A stretch of 64,000 nt of DNA from Perkinsus olseni (lineage: Eukaryota; Perkinsozoa; Perkinsida; Perkinsidae). Below, one piece after another: positions 1 through 10,214 of the stretch. How positions within the stretch are numbered: position 1 is the stretch's first letter; every line of letters starts with the position of its first letter. Below the pieces are notes generated by a model, which worked only from the letters and a program-made list of their open reading frames with translations, ran no database searches and was not told the origin of the DNA. Location: positions 1 through 64,000 of the forward strand of contig JABANP010000117.1 in the NCBI GenBank assembly GCA_013115135.1, in the 5' to 3' direction. The position numbers and the translations under genes are program-made.

Positions 1-89
1 GGTCACCTTATCTACCTGGAGGATTTGGGCGTAGATGGTGATATTGATACTACGGTTACCCTTCCATAAGTGTAGCAGATGGAGGTAGA

Positions 90-2024
90 TTGAAGATATT
101 TGGAGCGGTTACTTTACGAGTTGCTACCCCTAATATTTCTATTGAGGATCAGTTTATAGTCACGGATGACTGCTTAACTGTTCCGCTGCTACTCGGATGT
201 CCAACATTGGCTAAGTTGAAAACGTCGATCCATGTTACTTCTAAGGGAACTCGCATCCACACCAACGTGGCACCTGTGGAGGATACTAAGGTTAAGGGGA
301 GAGTGAAGTTTTCCGATAAGGTCGAGTACTTCCCCGAGGAGATATTTCAAGGCTGGGAACACCCAACCAATGAAATTATGGTGAATTATCAGGTGCACAT
401 TATTAATCAGTTGGTGGAAGAGGATGGAACCCAAAGGATCGACAAGGGTCTAATAACAGTGGAGAAGTTCGAGGATCCGATATCTCCGTGGTATTGGGCA
501 AGATGCCCTGATCAAGGATCGTCTAAGGAGACCGGTGATTTTACCAAGATGGTATGCTTTGCTGGGCCCCAGGACGACGAACGCGTGGACAGGGACTCTA
601 ATAAGGATAATAAGGAGATGAAGGGTTCACGACCCCCACAACAAAAAGGTGATAGTTCTCGAGGTTTACAACAGCGACAAGTTGGTTCTTTACTCCCACA
701 GAAAGGTGACCCAATTGAAAATTGCCAACGCGGGCAACGCGGGCAACTACAGATTAAGAAGTGTCATGACGGCACACCTAGCGGGTCAGCTGAAGATGAT
801 ATTGACACTCTTAACGGCACGGATGATGACAAAGGAGTCTCACCAGACACCAAGCCGCCGTGGGAAGCCCTACAAAGGCAATGGTGTTATGATGGTGGAG
901 CCGTGCTTGGAAGGCCGATTGTTAGTGTGCCATGGATTAATGATGATCGACCTAAGATGAATTATCGACATGCGGCAGAGAGAGGTGCAAGGTCTTTTGA
1001 TAGGTTGAATGACGTTCAGAAGGCTTCCTTTGATAAAGCCCTCAATCAGTATATTGAGAGAGGGTTCTGCGGTATTGTCAAGGATAATAGGGTCGACCAG
1101 TTTCGGATGGTACCTACGGCCACAGAGTGGTAGGCCGTAGTGTGGCACAGGCATTTTACGCCGGCTCACCCGGTGTTTAGGGATAGCCATGTTACTACCC
1201 CCTGCCGGATTGTCCTAGACTTCAGGGAACTGAATAAGTTCTGCTATAAGGGTGGAAGGTCCCAGAATAATCTTCTAGGGGCTCTTCTTCACGTTAGAGG
1301 GTTTCGCCATTTGATTGGGTCCGATGTGTCAAAGGCATTCTGTCAAATGGTTGCTTCCTTACCGGATATACCGTACACTTCCTATACATGTATAGGGCCA
1401 TATACGGTTCTCTGGGAAAGGATCTCCTTCGGAAGTACTACTGCACCGAGCATGCTTGAGGCTTGCTCATATGATATTACCGGTGAGATATCGCAGTTGG
1501 TAAGGTTGGTTTCGGAGGACTTAAAGCGGTTGATAGACGCGGACGTTCTCAACGGCGAGATGGTGTTTAAGGTCCTTCTATTTCCTACGGAAGAAGGAGT
1601 ACGATATGTTCTAGATGGACCACCACTGCCCATTGGTATGAAGTTTGAGAAGTTCGTGGACGACCTGTTCTTCGGCGGGGACACAGCTAAGGAAGCGCAG
1701 TCGTGTAGAGATTTCGCGAGTTACATCTTCAAGGGACATGGGTTGATTACGGATCCTCTTAAGGACCTAAGGACTTGTCATGGTGGTTATGATAAGCCGG
1801 ATTCCCCTGAAGGTCATGTACTCGGCTACACGCTGGCCCTCGATAAGGATGAATTTAAATGTGCCTTCTCAGGGTATATGCCCACAGATAGGTGCGATAA
1901 GAGGAGGGCATGCGCTATATTGTCTTCGTTGTATGACCCCATGGGATTGCTGTTGGAAGTGGACATCGCTGGACGTCTCGGCGAGATATTTGTGCGGTGT
2001 GTAAGGAGTGGACAAGTGTTCTGA
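90..2024 (+). pseudogene. Protease end and reverse transcriptase of the BEL/Pao-like pol
   Basis: The reading frame enters from before base 90 (no ATG; the first usable codon is TTG). It shows a retropepsin-like tail (VPLLLGCPTLAKL, bases about 177-215), then a linker of about 200 residues rich in Asp, Lys and Gln. A TAG at 1131-1133 then interrupts the frame, which continues as the RT: IVLDFRELNKFC (fingers), SDVSKAFCQMV (first catalytic Asp), and FVDDLFFGGDT at about 1655-1685 (the YxDD box). The frame ends at 2022-2024, and RNase H continues in the -1 frame from about 1997. The stop could be a readthrough codon, but together with the frameshift it more simply means decay. The protease active-site triplet lies outside the window. 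Confidence 0.75.
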
Positions 2025-5005
2025 AGGTTGACCTCGTAGAACGGTTGAAGCAATGGGTTCGACAGGTAGAGGAGATAGTCTCTACCATGAGGACTCAACG
2101 GTTCGTCGACCTTGGGAATGAGAGTATTATAGTGTCCACGGATGCTTCCAACGACGCCTGGGGTGTTGATATAAGGTGCACAGGTGACTACCTTCCGGTT
2201 AGGGTCATGGCGAGGGGAGGGTTATTTCCCGGTACCCAAGCCACACGGTCCATACCACGTAAGGAATTAGTCGGAGTGTACCAAGGTATGAAGATTGTTA
2301 AGGCTGCGTCCAGCTACCTACCGGTAAGGACGTTCTTGCAGCCCTTACAAGCGCCGCTACAGGACCTGACCCCACGGTATACGGCAAGGCCCTTGGTGTT
2401 ACTGTGTGATAATGAGATTACTATCTACAGGTTACGTAAGGAGTCAAATGATAAGCGTCTCCCAGCTCCGGAACGTCGAAGGTTGAGTCAGATTAGGGAG
2501 ATGTGCAAAGAGCTTGACTGCGTCATTAGGCACATACCATCTGAGCTTAACTTCGCTGACTCCATTACTAGGGCTAAGCTGGACTTTGGACGAGGGATTG
2601 TCGCCAAGGAAGTTGAGGCTAGCTTACGGTCTCGATGTGTGGTCTATGACTACCGAGAGGGACCAGAGCCGGTTCCAGAAGATACGGATGAGTCCGAAGA
2701 GGGTTGTATAAAGGTCATGGGGCTTAACGTTGATGGTATAGACTTGCCGAGTTTTGAAGGTTATAGTGACGAAGAGGTTGATGAACTTAAGGCGCTTGAG
2801 AGGTACGCCGCACCTGATGGACTTTACGAGGAAGGTATTCTCAACGACGCTGACTTTGAACGGTGTGTTGCGGCATGTGTCCGACGGTGCCAGAGTTCTG
2901 ACGATAATCTTCGACGGTTCAAGCTATACCTAAATGGTGATATTACGAAAGGCCAGTTGGGGATGGATGCGACTAAGTTGCAGAGACTGGGTAGGATTTG
3001 CTACCTAGATCAAGATGGTCTTATCCACCGCAAGCCGAGCGACCCTGATGAGACTGAGAGGGAACAAGATACGGGTGTACTGTATTTAGGTGAGTCCGGG
3101 TATTCTGATCGTATGGTTAGATTACTGGCGGCTATATACCATTACATTTACAGTCATCTAGGGATCCCTCGGGTGTACGGCAAGTTGAAGTTGCGGTACT
3201 CAAGAAAGGGTCTTAAGCGGTTGGTAAGGGCTACTTTAAGGTCTTGCATCCCCTGCTTGAAGGCTAGAGCTGCGCGCAGTCTGGATTATGTGACTACCCA
3301 TGTTCAGGGATTACTCACTAAAGGACTGTGGCAGGTAGTGGGTGCGGATTTGGCCGGACCGTACGGACGTAGAGGTGATTCTCAAGGAGACGATGAGGAG
3401 GAGCACTACTTGTTGTTGGTGCACGATCATGTCTCCGGCTTTACGTGTGCACGGCCGCTGAAGGATTCCAAACCCAAAACGGTTGCTGAGGTGTTTCACT
3501 CTATATTCTGTGAACATGGAGCCCCTAGGGTTCTTATCACGGATAGAGATAGGGTGCATCTTATGCGTAAGGATGTGAAGGTAGTCTTGGCGAAGCACGG
3601 TGTTCGGTACTATACCCTGCCTGGATATGCCCAGTTCCTGAGTTTTTGGGAAAGGGCTCATAAGGATTTCGTCGAAGTGACGAGAGCGCTTAGGGTTTCT
3701 ATTGTCCGAGCCGAGGGTTCGTATGTTGAAGACTACCAGCTAGCTGTGAGAGCATATAACATCACGCCTCGGATGTGGGCGAATGTGAGTCCTGCGGAGC
3801 TACATTTCACTTATGGAATAAGGGTTCCCGGGGAGCGTGGTGACGGAGACGACGACATCGACTGGGACGAGTTGAAGGTTAAGTATTTTGATACGGATCT
3901 CCTCAGCTTTGTCAAGGATAGTATACCCTTGATGGAGAATAGCAGGGAGGATTATTTGGTCACTATGAGGGAGTACTTAGAGTTGTGGCGCATGCGTCAG
4001 GAGAGGAATCTTGAGCGTATGGCTGTGACTGAGGATCGAAGGTACGACCCTAAGTTGTTTGATATAGTGTTCACCTCCAAGTGTCCTGCTAACCGTATCG
4101 GTCACCACCTTGATGTTATATGGTCTGGCCCTTCGACGGTCACCTCACTCAACGGTACTGCGATGGTAGGGATAACCCCCGGTATTATTCTAGAAGGTGT
4201 AGGGGGAGTTGTTGTGAGTGAGGATGGAAGGAGTTTAGAAGTTCCTGAAGGTTACGGTCTCTCTGAGGTTTACCCGCTTAAGAACGTTAAGCACGCTTCG
4301 GCGTTGCAAGGAGTTATTTACGGGTATCTTCGAGAGGGGAGACGTGTCTTTCTTGACTCTGATGGTGCTATAAAGGATATGACCCTTCGCCCTGGAACTG
4401 AGATGGATGACTTACGGTTGCTTCGACATGCTAGAAGAAGGTCGGAGTTGGAGAAGATGGTTCGAGAATCAGGGAGGGTTGGAGGTACGTCAGAGTCGGA
4501 AGGGTTATTTCCTCCAGGTGTTGTTCCTTCCGAGGAAGAGATACAACAGCCTGAGGATGGACTGCTGCCACCAGATATCCTTTCCGCTGGTTCTTCGGAG
4601 GAAGGTGTTCCTTCTGAGGATGAGGACCTAGAGGATGATGATATCGTGGATCTTTCAAGGCTGAGGGAACAGTTGGGCATCGGAGAAGGTTATGAGTTCG
4701 GGAGGTTCATGTCTAAGGTTCCTCCGTCCGATGCGGTTGTTATTGTGGTCGACCACGAGTACAACGGGTTGGCAACTGTTCTCGAAGGTGACGAGGGAAC
4801 TGATGATGGCTCTGTGTTAGTGCAGCCTATGAGGGTTGAACTTCTCGGTGGTTGCATAGAGCTTAAGAAGGCTATTGATGTGGACATCATTACGGTGCAA
4901 CTCGACGGTATGGTCTATGTTAGTCCCACGGATAAGAAGTGGACTCGTAGAAGGAGTCGAGAGATGTTGCAGTTGTTGCATGATGTTCAAGTTCCCCGTT
5001 GCTAA
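1997..5005 (+). CDS. RNase H and integrase part of the BEL/Pao-like pol, with a long C-terminal extension
   Basis: This is an uninterrupted frame of about 1000 residues. The first 200 residues are RNase H (STDASNDAWGV, then an Asn/Glu site, ending near IPSELNFADSITRAK). Integrase follows with an HHCC zinc site (HYIYSHLGIPRVYG ... LRSCIPCLKAR, bases about 3138-3270). The DDE triad is visible as GADLAGPYG, ITDRDRVHL and FWERAHKDF. After the catalytic core there are about 400 further residues, including an acidic stretch (EDEDLEDDD, near base 4625) and a basic end. I could not assign this extension to a family. It overlaps the end of the RT frame by 28 bases in a different frame, so it was probably once joined to it. 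Being open, it is the best preserved part of the element. Confidence 0.8.
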   Translation: MCKEWTSVLKVDLVERLKQWVRQVEEIVSTMRTQRFVDLGNESIIVSTDASNDAWGVDIRCTGDYLPVRVMARGGLFPGTQATRSIPRKELVGVYQGMKIVKAASSYLPVRTFLQPLQAPLQDLTPRYTARPLVLLCDNEITIYRLRKESNDKRLPAPERRRLSQIREMCKELDCVIRHIPSELNFADSITRAKLDFGRGIVAKEVEASLRSRCVVYDYREGPEPVPEDTDESEEGCIKVMGLNVDGIDLPSFEGYSDEEVDELKALERYAAPDGLYEEGILNDADFERCVAACVRRCQSSDDNLRRFKLYLNGDITKGQLGMDATKLQRLGRICYLDQDGLIHRKPSDPDETEREQDTGVLYLGESGYSDRMVRLLAAIYHYIYSHLGIPRVYGKLKLRYSRKGLKRLVRATLRSCIPCLKARAARSLDYVTTHVQGLLTKGLWQVVGADLAGPYGRRGDSQGDDEEEHYLLLVHDHVSGFTCARPLKDSKPKTVAEVFHSIFCEHGAPRVLITDRDRVHLMRKDVKVVLAKHGVRYYTLPGYAQFLSFWERAHKDFVEVTRALRVSIVRAEGSYVEDYQLAVRAYNITPRMWANVSPAELHFTYGIRVPGERGDGDDDIDWDELKVKYFDTDLLSFVKDSIPLMENSREDYLVTMREYLELWRMRQERNLERMAVTEDRRYDPKLFDIVFTSKCPANRIGHHLDVIWSGPSTVTSLNGTAMVGITPGIILEGVGGVVVSEDGRSLEVPEGYGLSEVYPLKNVKHASALQGVIYGYLREGRRVFLDSDGAIKDMTLRPGTEMDDLRLLRHARRRSELEKMVRESGRVGGTSESEGLFPPGVVPSEEEIQQPEDGLLPPDILSAGSSEEGVPSEDEDLEDDDIVDLSRLREQLGIGEGYEFGRFMSKVPPSDAVVIVVDHEYNGLATVLEGDEGTDDGSVLVQPMRVELLGGCIELKKAIDVDIITVQLDGMVYVSPTDKKWTRRRSREMLQLLHDVQVPRC

Positions 5006-5358
5006 GGTCTTTCTATAGTCTTTACTGTTAAGGTGCTCTACTGCCCCTATGCTCTATTGTTATGTAGACCGTAGCAGTTGGATTTTTATTTCGTCATTAT
5101 TATGGTCTATTTACGGCTACTAAGTGGTCAGGGCCACTGCGCTGGTAATCTTGCGCACTTGGTCTATCTTGCTTTTCTTTCGAGCGGTTTCCATTCCCCC
5201 TCTATGGTTGGATGGAGCGTTCATTGGTCCCCTTCTGGCGTTTGTGTCTGCCACGTTAGGGATTGTGAAGGATTTATCGTTCTCTGTATTAGTCTGAGTG
5301 TTACGGACTAATCGGTGTCATATCGTTGTCGCTTTAGCAAGGTTTAAGGGTTAACTTT
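5006..5358 (+). other. Gap between pol and the gag-like ORF
   Basis: This stretch of 353 bases follows the pol stop and precedes the ATG at 5359. It is T-rich, has no supported gene, and shows no hairpin or direct repeat that would mark an LTR boundary. A short open frame (5078-5311) has no recognisable content. The stretch may be a leader or intergenic spacer for the downstream ORF. Confidence 0.4.
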
Positions 5359-6995
5359 ATGCCCGTTGAAGCCACTTTGAGGAATGCTCTCGAGGCCTTG
5401 AAGGCTCCGACACTCTCCCTCAAGGAGGCTAAGCTTCTACTGGATGAGCTCTCATGTGGGTTGGATGATTGTGATCTTACTAAGGTTACTAAGTCCAGCA
5501 TTGCTAAGGCTTATGGCATCGTGGTTCAGAGGATGGTTGAAGAATATGATATTAATGAGAAGGTTCAGAACGTGGTTTTCGACGAGCTTAGGGAGATTGT
5601 TCTTAAGCCGAATGTGGACTATGCTTGTACGGTTCATACTTATGACTTTCGAGGACCGGTTGTTGACTATGAGTACACCCCGGAGGTTAAGCGAGGTGCT
5701 CCTACGGACCCTACTTCACATGTTCAAGGTCCGCGTGCCCTTTCTGGTGGATTGACGTTACCGGTTTTTCCTGCTATTAAGATGTCATATTTTAATCGGT
5801 TTGAAAGGGACGTTATGGGCTTAGAGACTCTTCATTGGGTTACTTTCGTTCCGGATACTTGGAATTCGTTAAATCCGATGTTGAGGTTATTTATTATGTC
5901 CGGTCGTACCACCTTTGCTAAGAATAAACCGGGTGACTTGGTTACGGTCGAGGATATGAAGTGTGAGATGATTTGGGAGCCTATTTACTGTATGCATCTC
6001 GGTACTTTCATACGGTTCCTCGTGGTTAAGGTTTTCTTGGATGTTACGGAGCAATGGGAGCTCGATTCTCCTAACCCTATATGGTTGCTTCCCCCTCTTA
6101 AGCGTGTTTATCAGGAGGGTGCGACTCGTAAGGTTAAGGGTATTTCGCATTCGTTGTACTTCACCATCTTAAGGATTTTTACTATCTATAAGGCGGTGTT
6201 TTGGCGTTCTTTACAGCGGCATTATGCTAAGACTAAGGACGTGCGAATGCAGAGTCGGCTTCTTATGAAGTTTGATGGTATAGCTTACCAAGCGTTCAAG
6301 AAGTTCGAGCCGTTCTTTCAATATTATTTGGTTGAAGGTGATTATGATGAGTGTTTCTTTGATGCTATTTCTCGCATTGAAGGTCGCTATTGTCTTGGTC
6401 TTAACCCTTCTGTTGCTAAGGATGATACTGTTGATGATGCTGAGACTGCCTGGGAGGCAAGTGGCAGCAACGATGGTATTTTGAAGTCGGTTGAGAGGAA
6501 GCCCAAGGGTTCGACGGTAGCGAATGCTCACTCTAATTGGTCAAGTACACCACCTTCTCAAGGCGGCTATGGTAAGAATGCTTCCAATTGGTCTAACTGG
6601 AAGGATGATAACCAGAAGGACTGGAAGGATTGGTCCAACTGGTATGATTCCGGTAAGATTCTTACCGTAAGAAGGATTGGAATGATTACACTGACGAGCC
6701 CGGTGTTGGTGGTTCTTCGTGCTCTAAGGATGCTGGTAAGGATGTTCCTGAGCCTAAGTTTGAGAGGTCTCCATTGTTGTCTACTCCAGTGTGGAACACT
6801 CCTGTTGGTGCTGGTGCTAGAGAGCAGAAGGATGTTGATGTCAGTGATTCCAAGTCTACTTCTAAGTCCAAGGATAAGTCTAAGTCTACTAGTTCGAAGA
6901 AGAAGAAGGATAAGAAGAGGAAGTCGAAGTCTAAGAAGGATGAAGGTTCGAGCAGCAGCAGTGATGATGATGATAGTTCTAGTAGCTCTGACTAG
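5359..6995 (+). pseudogene. Gag-like ORF placed downstream of pol, one frameshift
   Basis: It starts at the ATG at 5359 and runs in one frame to about 6655, then must shift (one base appears lost near 6657) to continue to the TAG at 6993-6995, about 545 residues in all. The N-terminal two thirds is helical with many aromatic and basic residues, like a capsid/nucleocapsid polyprotein. Then comes a Trp/Asn/Asp repeat (NWSNWKDD, DWKDWSNW). The tail is Lys/Ser-rich with a poly-basic block (KKKKDKKRKSKSKK) followed by a Ser/Asp run. No zinc knuckle is visible. By composition and context it is probably gag or an accessory ORF. Its position 3' of pol is odd. It might instead be gag of a second, tandem element whose pol is missing. 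Confidence 0.5.
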
Positions 6996-7610
6996 TGTTC
7001 TTATTATGGTGCTCGTATTGTTGCCTTCTTTCTAGTCTTCGTCGTCTTTTATGGTCGTTAATGTATATGTGAAGTGCTAAGCTATTGATCTAGCTATTGT
7101 AAAATCGTTGATTTTACGCGGGCAATGCGCGCGTCCGTATTGCGCGGGTTGTGACTCTGAGGGTTTTACTGTTGATGTACGGTATCATCAAGGACTATGG
7201 TGATGATGTTGATGATGACTACCGATGATTATGGTCATAGGCGAGCGCTACTTGTTGTGCATGCGTGCTGCGCACTTTGTTGGTCGCACGGTTTTACTGT
7301 GACTTCTGTTCTTCTGTTGTTGCTTCGTGTGAACAGCAGTTGCTAGGGATCCATATCGATTGTAGGACGATATGGATAGTATGGTCGCCATTGTGTTGCT
7401 ATGGTTTGTGACCAATGGTTGCACTATGCTGAGCACTGGATCATTCGCTATGGCTTTGCGAATCCCTATAGATTTGGGGTTTTTAAGTCATCGAGGAATA
7501 AAGGTTGTCGCTACGGATTATCGATATATATCAGCTGAGCTAGGCTTTGAGTTACCTGAGTTCGGAATGGTTGTTACGCGATCAGGAAAGTCTACGGATG
7601 TGCCACGTAA
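6996..7610. other. Gene-poor stretch with one hairpin
   Basis: No supported gene lies here. It contains a clear stem-loop at 7349-7377 and the alternating GC-rich motif around 7118-7150 (repeated gcgcg/cgcgg). It could contain the 3' LTR of the upstream element, but no partner copy is in the window to test this. Confidence 0.4.
7349..7377 (+). repeat. Stem-loop, 10-bp perfect stem, 9-base loop
   Basis: ATCCATATCG at 7349-7358 is the exact reverse complement of CGATATGGAT at 7368-7377. It lies in non-coding DNA behind the gag-like ORF. Its role is unknown; it may be a hairpin within retroelement terminal DNA. Confidence 0.6.
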
Positions 7611-8104
7611 CCGTGACATGTTTCGTACAAATTTCGGTTCATTCATGATCTTTTCGTACATCGAAAAAGTGCATGTTTTGGTCACGATTCTTTCATCCAT
7701 AACCGGTTTCGTACACGATTATTTCGTCCATGGGCGGTTGATCCAAAGATATGCTCGTTGTGATCTATTCGGCCACGGTCTTTTCGAAAAAAATTCATTC
7801 GTCCAATAGTGGTTCGTACATATGAAACTTACGACACGGAAATGTTTATCGAGGGGGATGAACCCACGACCTCGGGATTACGAGCATTAGCTACTAACCT
7901 ACTCCCCTATAAGACTTCTACTGAAATCCAACAAAGTACCGCCCATGCGATACCCAACGGATTCAACTTGGCTCCATTCATGTTTGGAGTCTCTAGGCAC
8001 TGGGATCACCACAGAGACAACCTGATGTGGGGGAGTGCTAGATCGTCACCACTGGTGACTCACCAGTAGAGGCGGCGGTGAGATTCTCAGGTCGGAGTAG
8101 GTGA

Positions 8105-8172
8105 TGGTAATAGCGGAATTGGTAGAGCTGCCGGCTTGCATGACGATGGTCCCAGGTTCGAATCTGGGTAGG
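8105..8172 (+). repeat. tRNA-like segment inside the left element copy
   Basis: A tRNA-like A box (TAGCGGAATTGGTAGAG) is followed about 30 bases later by a good B box (GGTTCGAATCTGGG, from 8155). The anticodon stem does not pair well, so this is a tRNA-derived promoter relic as in SINEs rather than a working tRNA. The right copy has the matching segment on the minus strand at about 10489-10556. Confidence 0.55.
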
Positions 8173-8221
8173 GGTAGATGGTAGTGGTGGCAGTGGTGGA
8201 GCCGGCGGCGCAGCCATAACG

Positions 8222-8272
8222 CGCTACTGGACATATGTGACGCCGCGGCGTCACATATGTCTAAAAGTAGCG
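8222..8272 (+). repeat. 32-bp perfect palindrome with extra outer arms
   Basis: Bases 8230-8261 form an exact 32-bp palindrome (each half is GACATATGTGACGCCG or its complement). Outside it CGCTACT (8222-8228) pairs with AGTAGCG (8266-8272). It occurs only in the left element copy, inside the roughly 100 bases missing from the right copy, so it arrived by insertion or was lost from the other. Confidence 0.85.
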
Positions 8273-8546
8273 TGGACGAAACTCACGTGTACGAAAGGCT
8301 TGTACGAAAAGCCCTGGACGAAAGAAGCGGAGTTAGAGCATGATTGGACGGAACGGCGTGGATGAAAGAATCATGTACGTAAGACCCGTGGACGAAAGAG
8401 GTGTGTATGAAAGAAGATGGACGGAAGTAACATGGACGAAACAAGCAGGATGAACCCTACCATGGATGAAACAATCGTGGACGAAACCTACAATGTATGA
8501 AACAGCGATGTATGAATGGAGGTTCCCCGTACCATAGGAGTGCAAC

Positions 8547-10206
8547 GCTAGAGGAGCGTTGCCATAGGCGTTAGCCAGTACCGCCAGGGCTTGTCGACCT
8601 TCTTGTGTAAGTCGAAACGGCTTCACATCCACCAACGCAAATAAGGTCTTCTTGGCGGAGCTTAGGTCAGACCTCTTCTCTAGGTAGGGGAACGCACCTT
8701 GTGCAAAGTTGACCGAACCTAGTAGTCGCCGTAGTTGAGCTCCAGACTTAGGCGTTGTGGTTAATGCAGTCCGTAGGGTAGCCTCGTTCTCCTTGTTGAG
8801 CTTCACCCCATCAGAACTCCATTCAAGTCCTACACAATCAATGTGTGTAGTCACCGTAGCGGGAGTCTTCGTAGAGATCTTCTTCTTTAATGCTCGTAGA
8901 ACGGCACAAATGACCCTTCTCCTAGCCATACACTGGTCGTAGGTCTTGCCGAACACCAATATATCATCCACGAAGATAGCGCACATGTCAGTGAAGTTGG
9001 CACCAAGTGCTGCTTGTAGACCATGTCTAAGGTGATAGGTCCAGCACATCGCTGAGTAACTGAACCCTTGTAGGGCCACCATACTCTTGTAGACCTTGCC
9101 CATGATATTGAAGCATAGTAGGTTAGAGCCTTCTTCGGTCACCTCTAGGCTTTCAAATGCGGAGTCGATGTCGATGCATGAGAACCAGCACGAGTCACTA
9201 TCAATCGTGCGCATAAAGGTCTCCACATTAGCATTTCCAAGATGATAATGTTCAGGTACTCCACGAGACTGTTGAGCCTTCGTAGATCTATGAGGATTCT
9301 AGCTTCCTCGTAGCCACAGTACTCGCCTTCTTGTATTTGTCGACCCTTGCCCTTAGCAAAGGCAGGGCTAATCCACAAAGCATTGCTTCGAGGGACTTCT
9401 TTCCAGTGACCAGCCTTGACTTCCTTGTCGATCTTGTGCTTTACGCCAGGGACCAAACCACTTGGGATGTTGAACGGGGCGTCGCACTGATATAGACCGT
9501 CACTGTGCTCTTGCGGGACCGCAAACTCCATCTTGGGAGCCTTGTAGTTGATACTCTGGAGATAGTCGGAGGCTTTCTTCTCAAGCTCGGCGTCGGTCAT
9601 AGCCTTGATTTGCTCGACCTCTTCGCTCGATCTAGCGCTCAGACCACACGATAGGAACGGCATGCCCGGGTTCTCCTTGCGCCTCATTTGCACGATAGGA
9701 ACGGACACGTCTAGCATACCAATCTTGAAGGTAGCGTCTCCCATACTAATAGTAGCATGCATGTTGCGCATACTCTCGGCACCAAGTACCATAGCCATGT
9801 CGATACATAACGATGCCATATCAATAGCCAGAGCCTTCACTCTCATCTGTCGGTCACCAATAGATAGATGTACAATAACCTTCTCCGTAGGCTGAAACTC
9901 ATTTCCACGGAAGCCAGCTAGTTTGGGTATAGTATCACCCTCAACCAGTTCGCATGACTTCACCAGGCTACTGTCGATAAGGTTGCATTCGCATAGGGTA
10001 TCCACTCCAACCACAATATCTGTTGGAGCCCCTTCTCCATGAGGATGTACTCTGCTTCGGATAGCGGGTACAGCCAAGATATCTTGTTGATGGTCGTCCG
10101 CCATGAACATCGGCGCTTGTTGACCTTCCTTCTTGGAGTCAGCGTCGGCGGACTTGGAGTTCTTCATCTTCTCCTTGAACCAAGTAGGAGTAGTAGTACA
10201 GGCTGG
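8547..10206 (-). pseudogene. Protease and reverse transcriptase of a Ty3/Gypsy-like element
   Basis: Read on the minus strand, this continues the gag at 12575-11101. It has a retropepsin-like region around VVGVDTLCECNLID, then the RT with ARILIDLRRLN, FSCIDIDSAF (catalytic Asp) and IFVDDILVFG (the YxDD box, near base 8960). It continues through CVGLEWSSDGVKLNKEN and LLGSVNFAQGAFPYLEKRSDL, the connection region typical of Gypsy pol. A frameshift near 9230-9250 splits protease/early RT from the rest. The coding text stops at 8547 where the left DNA-element copy begins, and RNase H and integrase are absent. It is therefore a dead fragment, with its 5' side cut by the right DNA-element copy. Confidence 0.8.
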
Positions 10207-10214
10207 GTTTTTCC
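10207..10214 (+). repeat. 8-bp target site duplication, left side of the right element copy
   Basis: GTTTTTCC here is repeated exactly at 11093-11100, on the other side of the 878-bp element. Both copies sit in retroelement coding sequence. Bringing the two flanks together restores a continuous reading frame across the gag zinc-knuckle end, which supports a true insertion duplication. Confidence 0.75.

Larger units (their letters stand above)
1..7035 (+). mobile_element. BEL/Pao-like LTR retroelement, 5' end outside the window
   Basis: This is a retroelement whose start lies before the window. In order it shows the end of a retropepsin-like domain, reverse transcriptase, RNase H, integrase with a long C-terminal extension, a gap of about 350 bases, and a gag-like ORF. 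The RT signature FVDDLFFGGDT and the later RRACAILSSLYDPMGLL block are typical of BEL/Pao pol rather than Gypsy or Copia. An in-frame stop and two frameshifts show that it is no longer intact. I found no LTR pair: the 5' LTR would be outside the window, and no direct repeat was evident in 5006-5358 or 6996-7560. The family assignment is inferred from motifs. Confidence 0.75.
7611..8546 (-). mobile_element. Left copy of the 0.9-kb non-autonomous DNA element (inverted, outer end eroded)
   Basis: From about 7618 to 8546 this segment is the near-identical reverse complement of 10215-11045 (most 20-base stretches differ by at most one or two bases). It carries dense TTTCGTMCA / TGKACGAAA boxes spaced about 15 bases apart at both ends, a tRNA-like stretch in the middle, and ends at GGAGGTTCCCCG (8535-8546), the same terminus as the right copy. 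Relative to the right copy it has about 100 extra bases (8177-8275) with a large palindrome. Its outer terminus near 7568-7618 is divergent, and no target duplication was found. It contains no transposase. Confidence 0.75.

Noticed and set aside
7372..7809. 145-codon + frame
   Set aside because: Its second half runs into the repeated arm of the DNA element and matches the translation of the other copy only because the DNA is shared.
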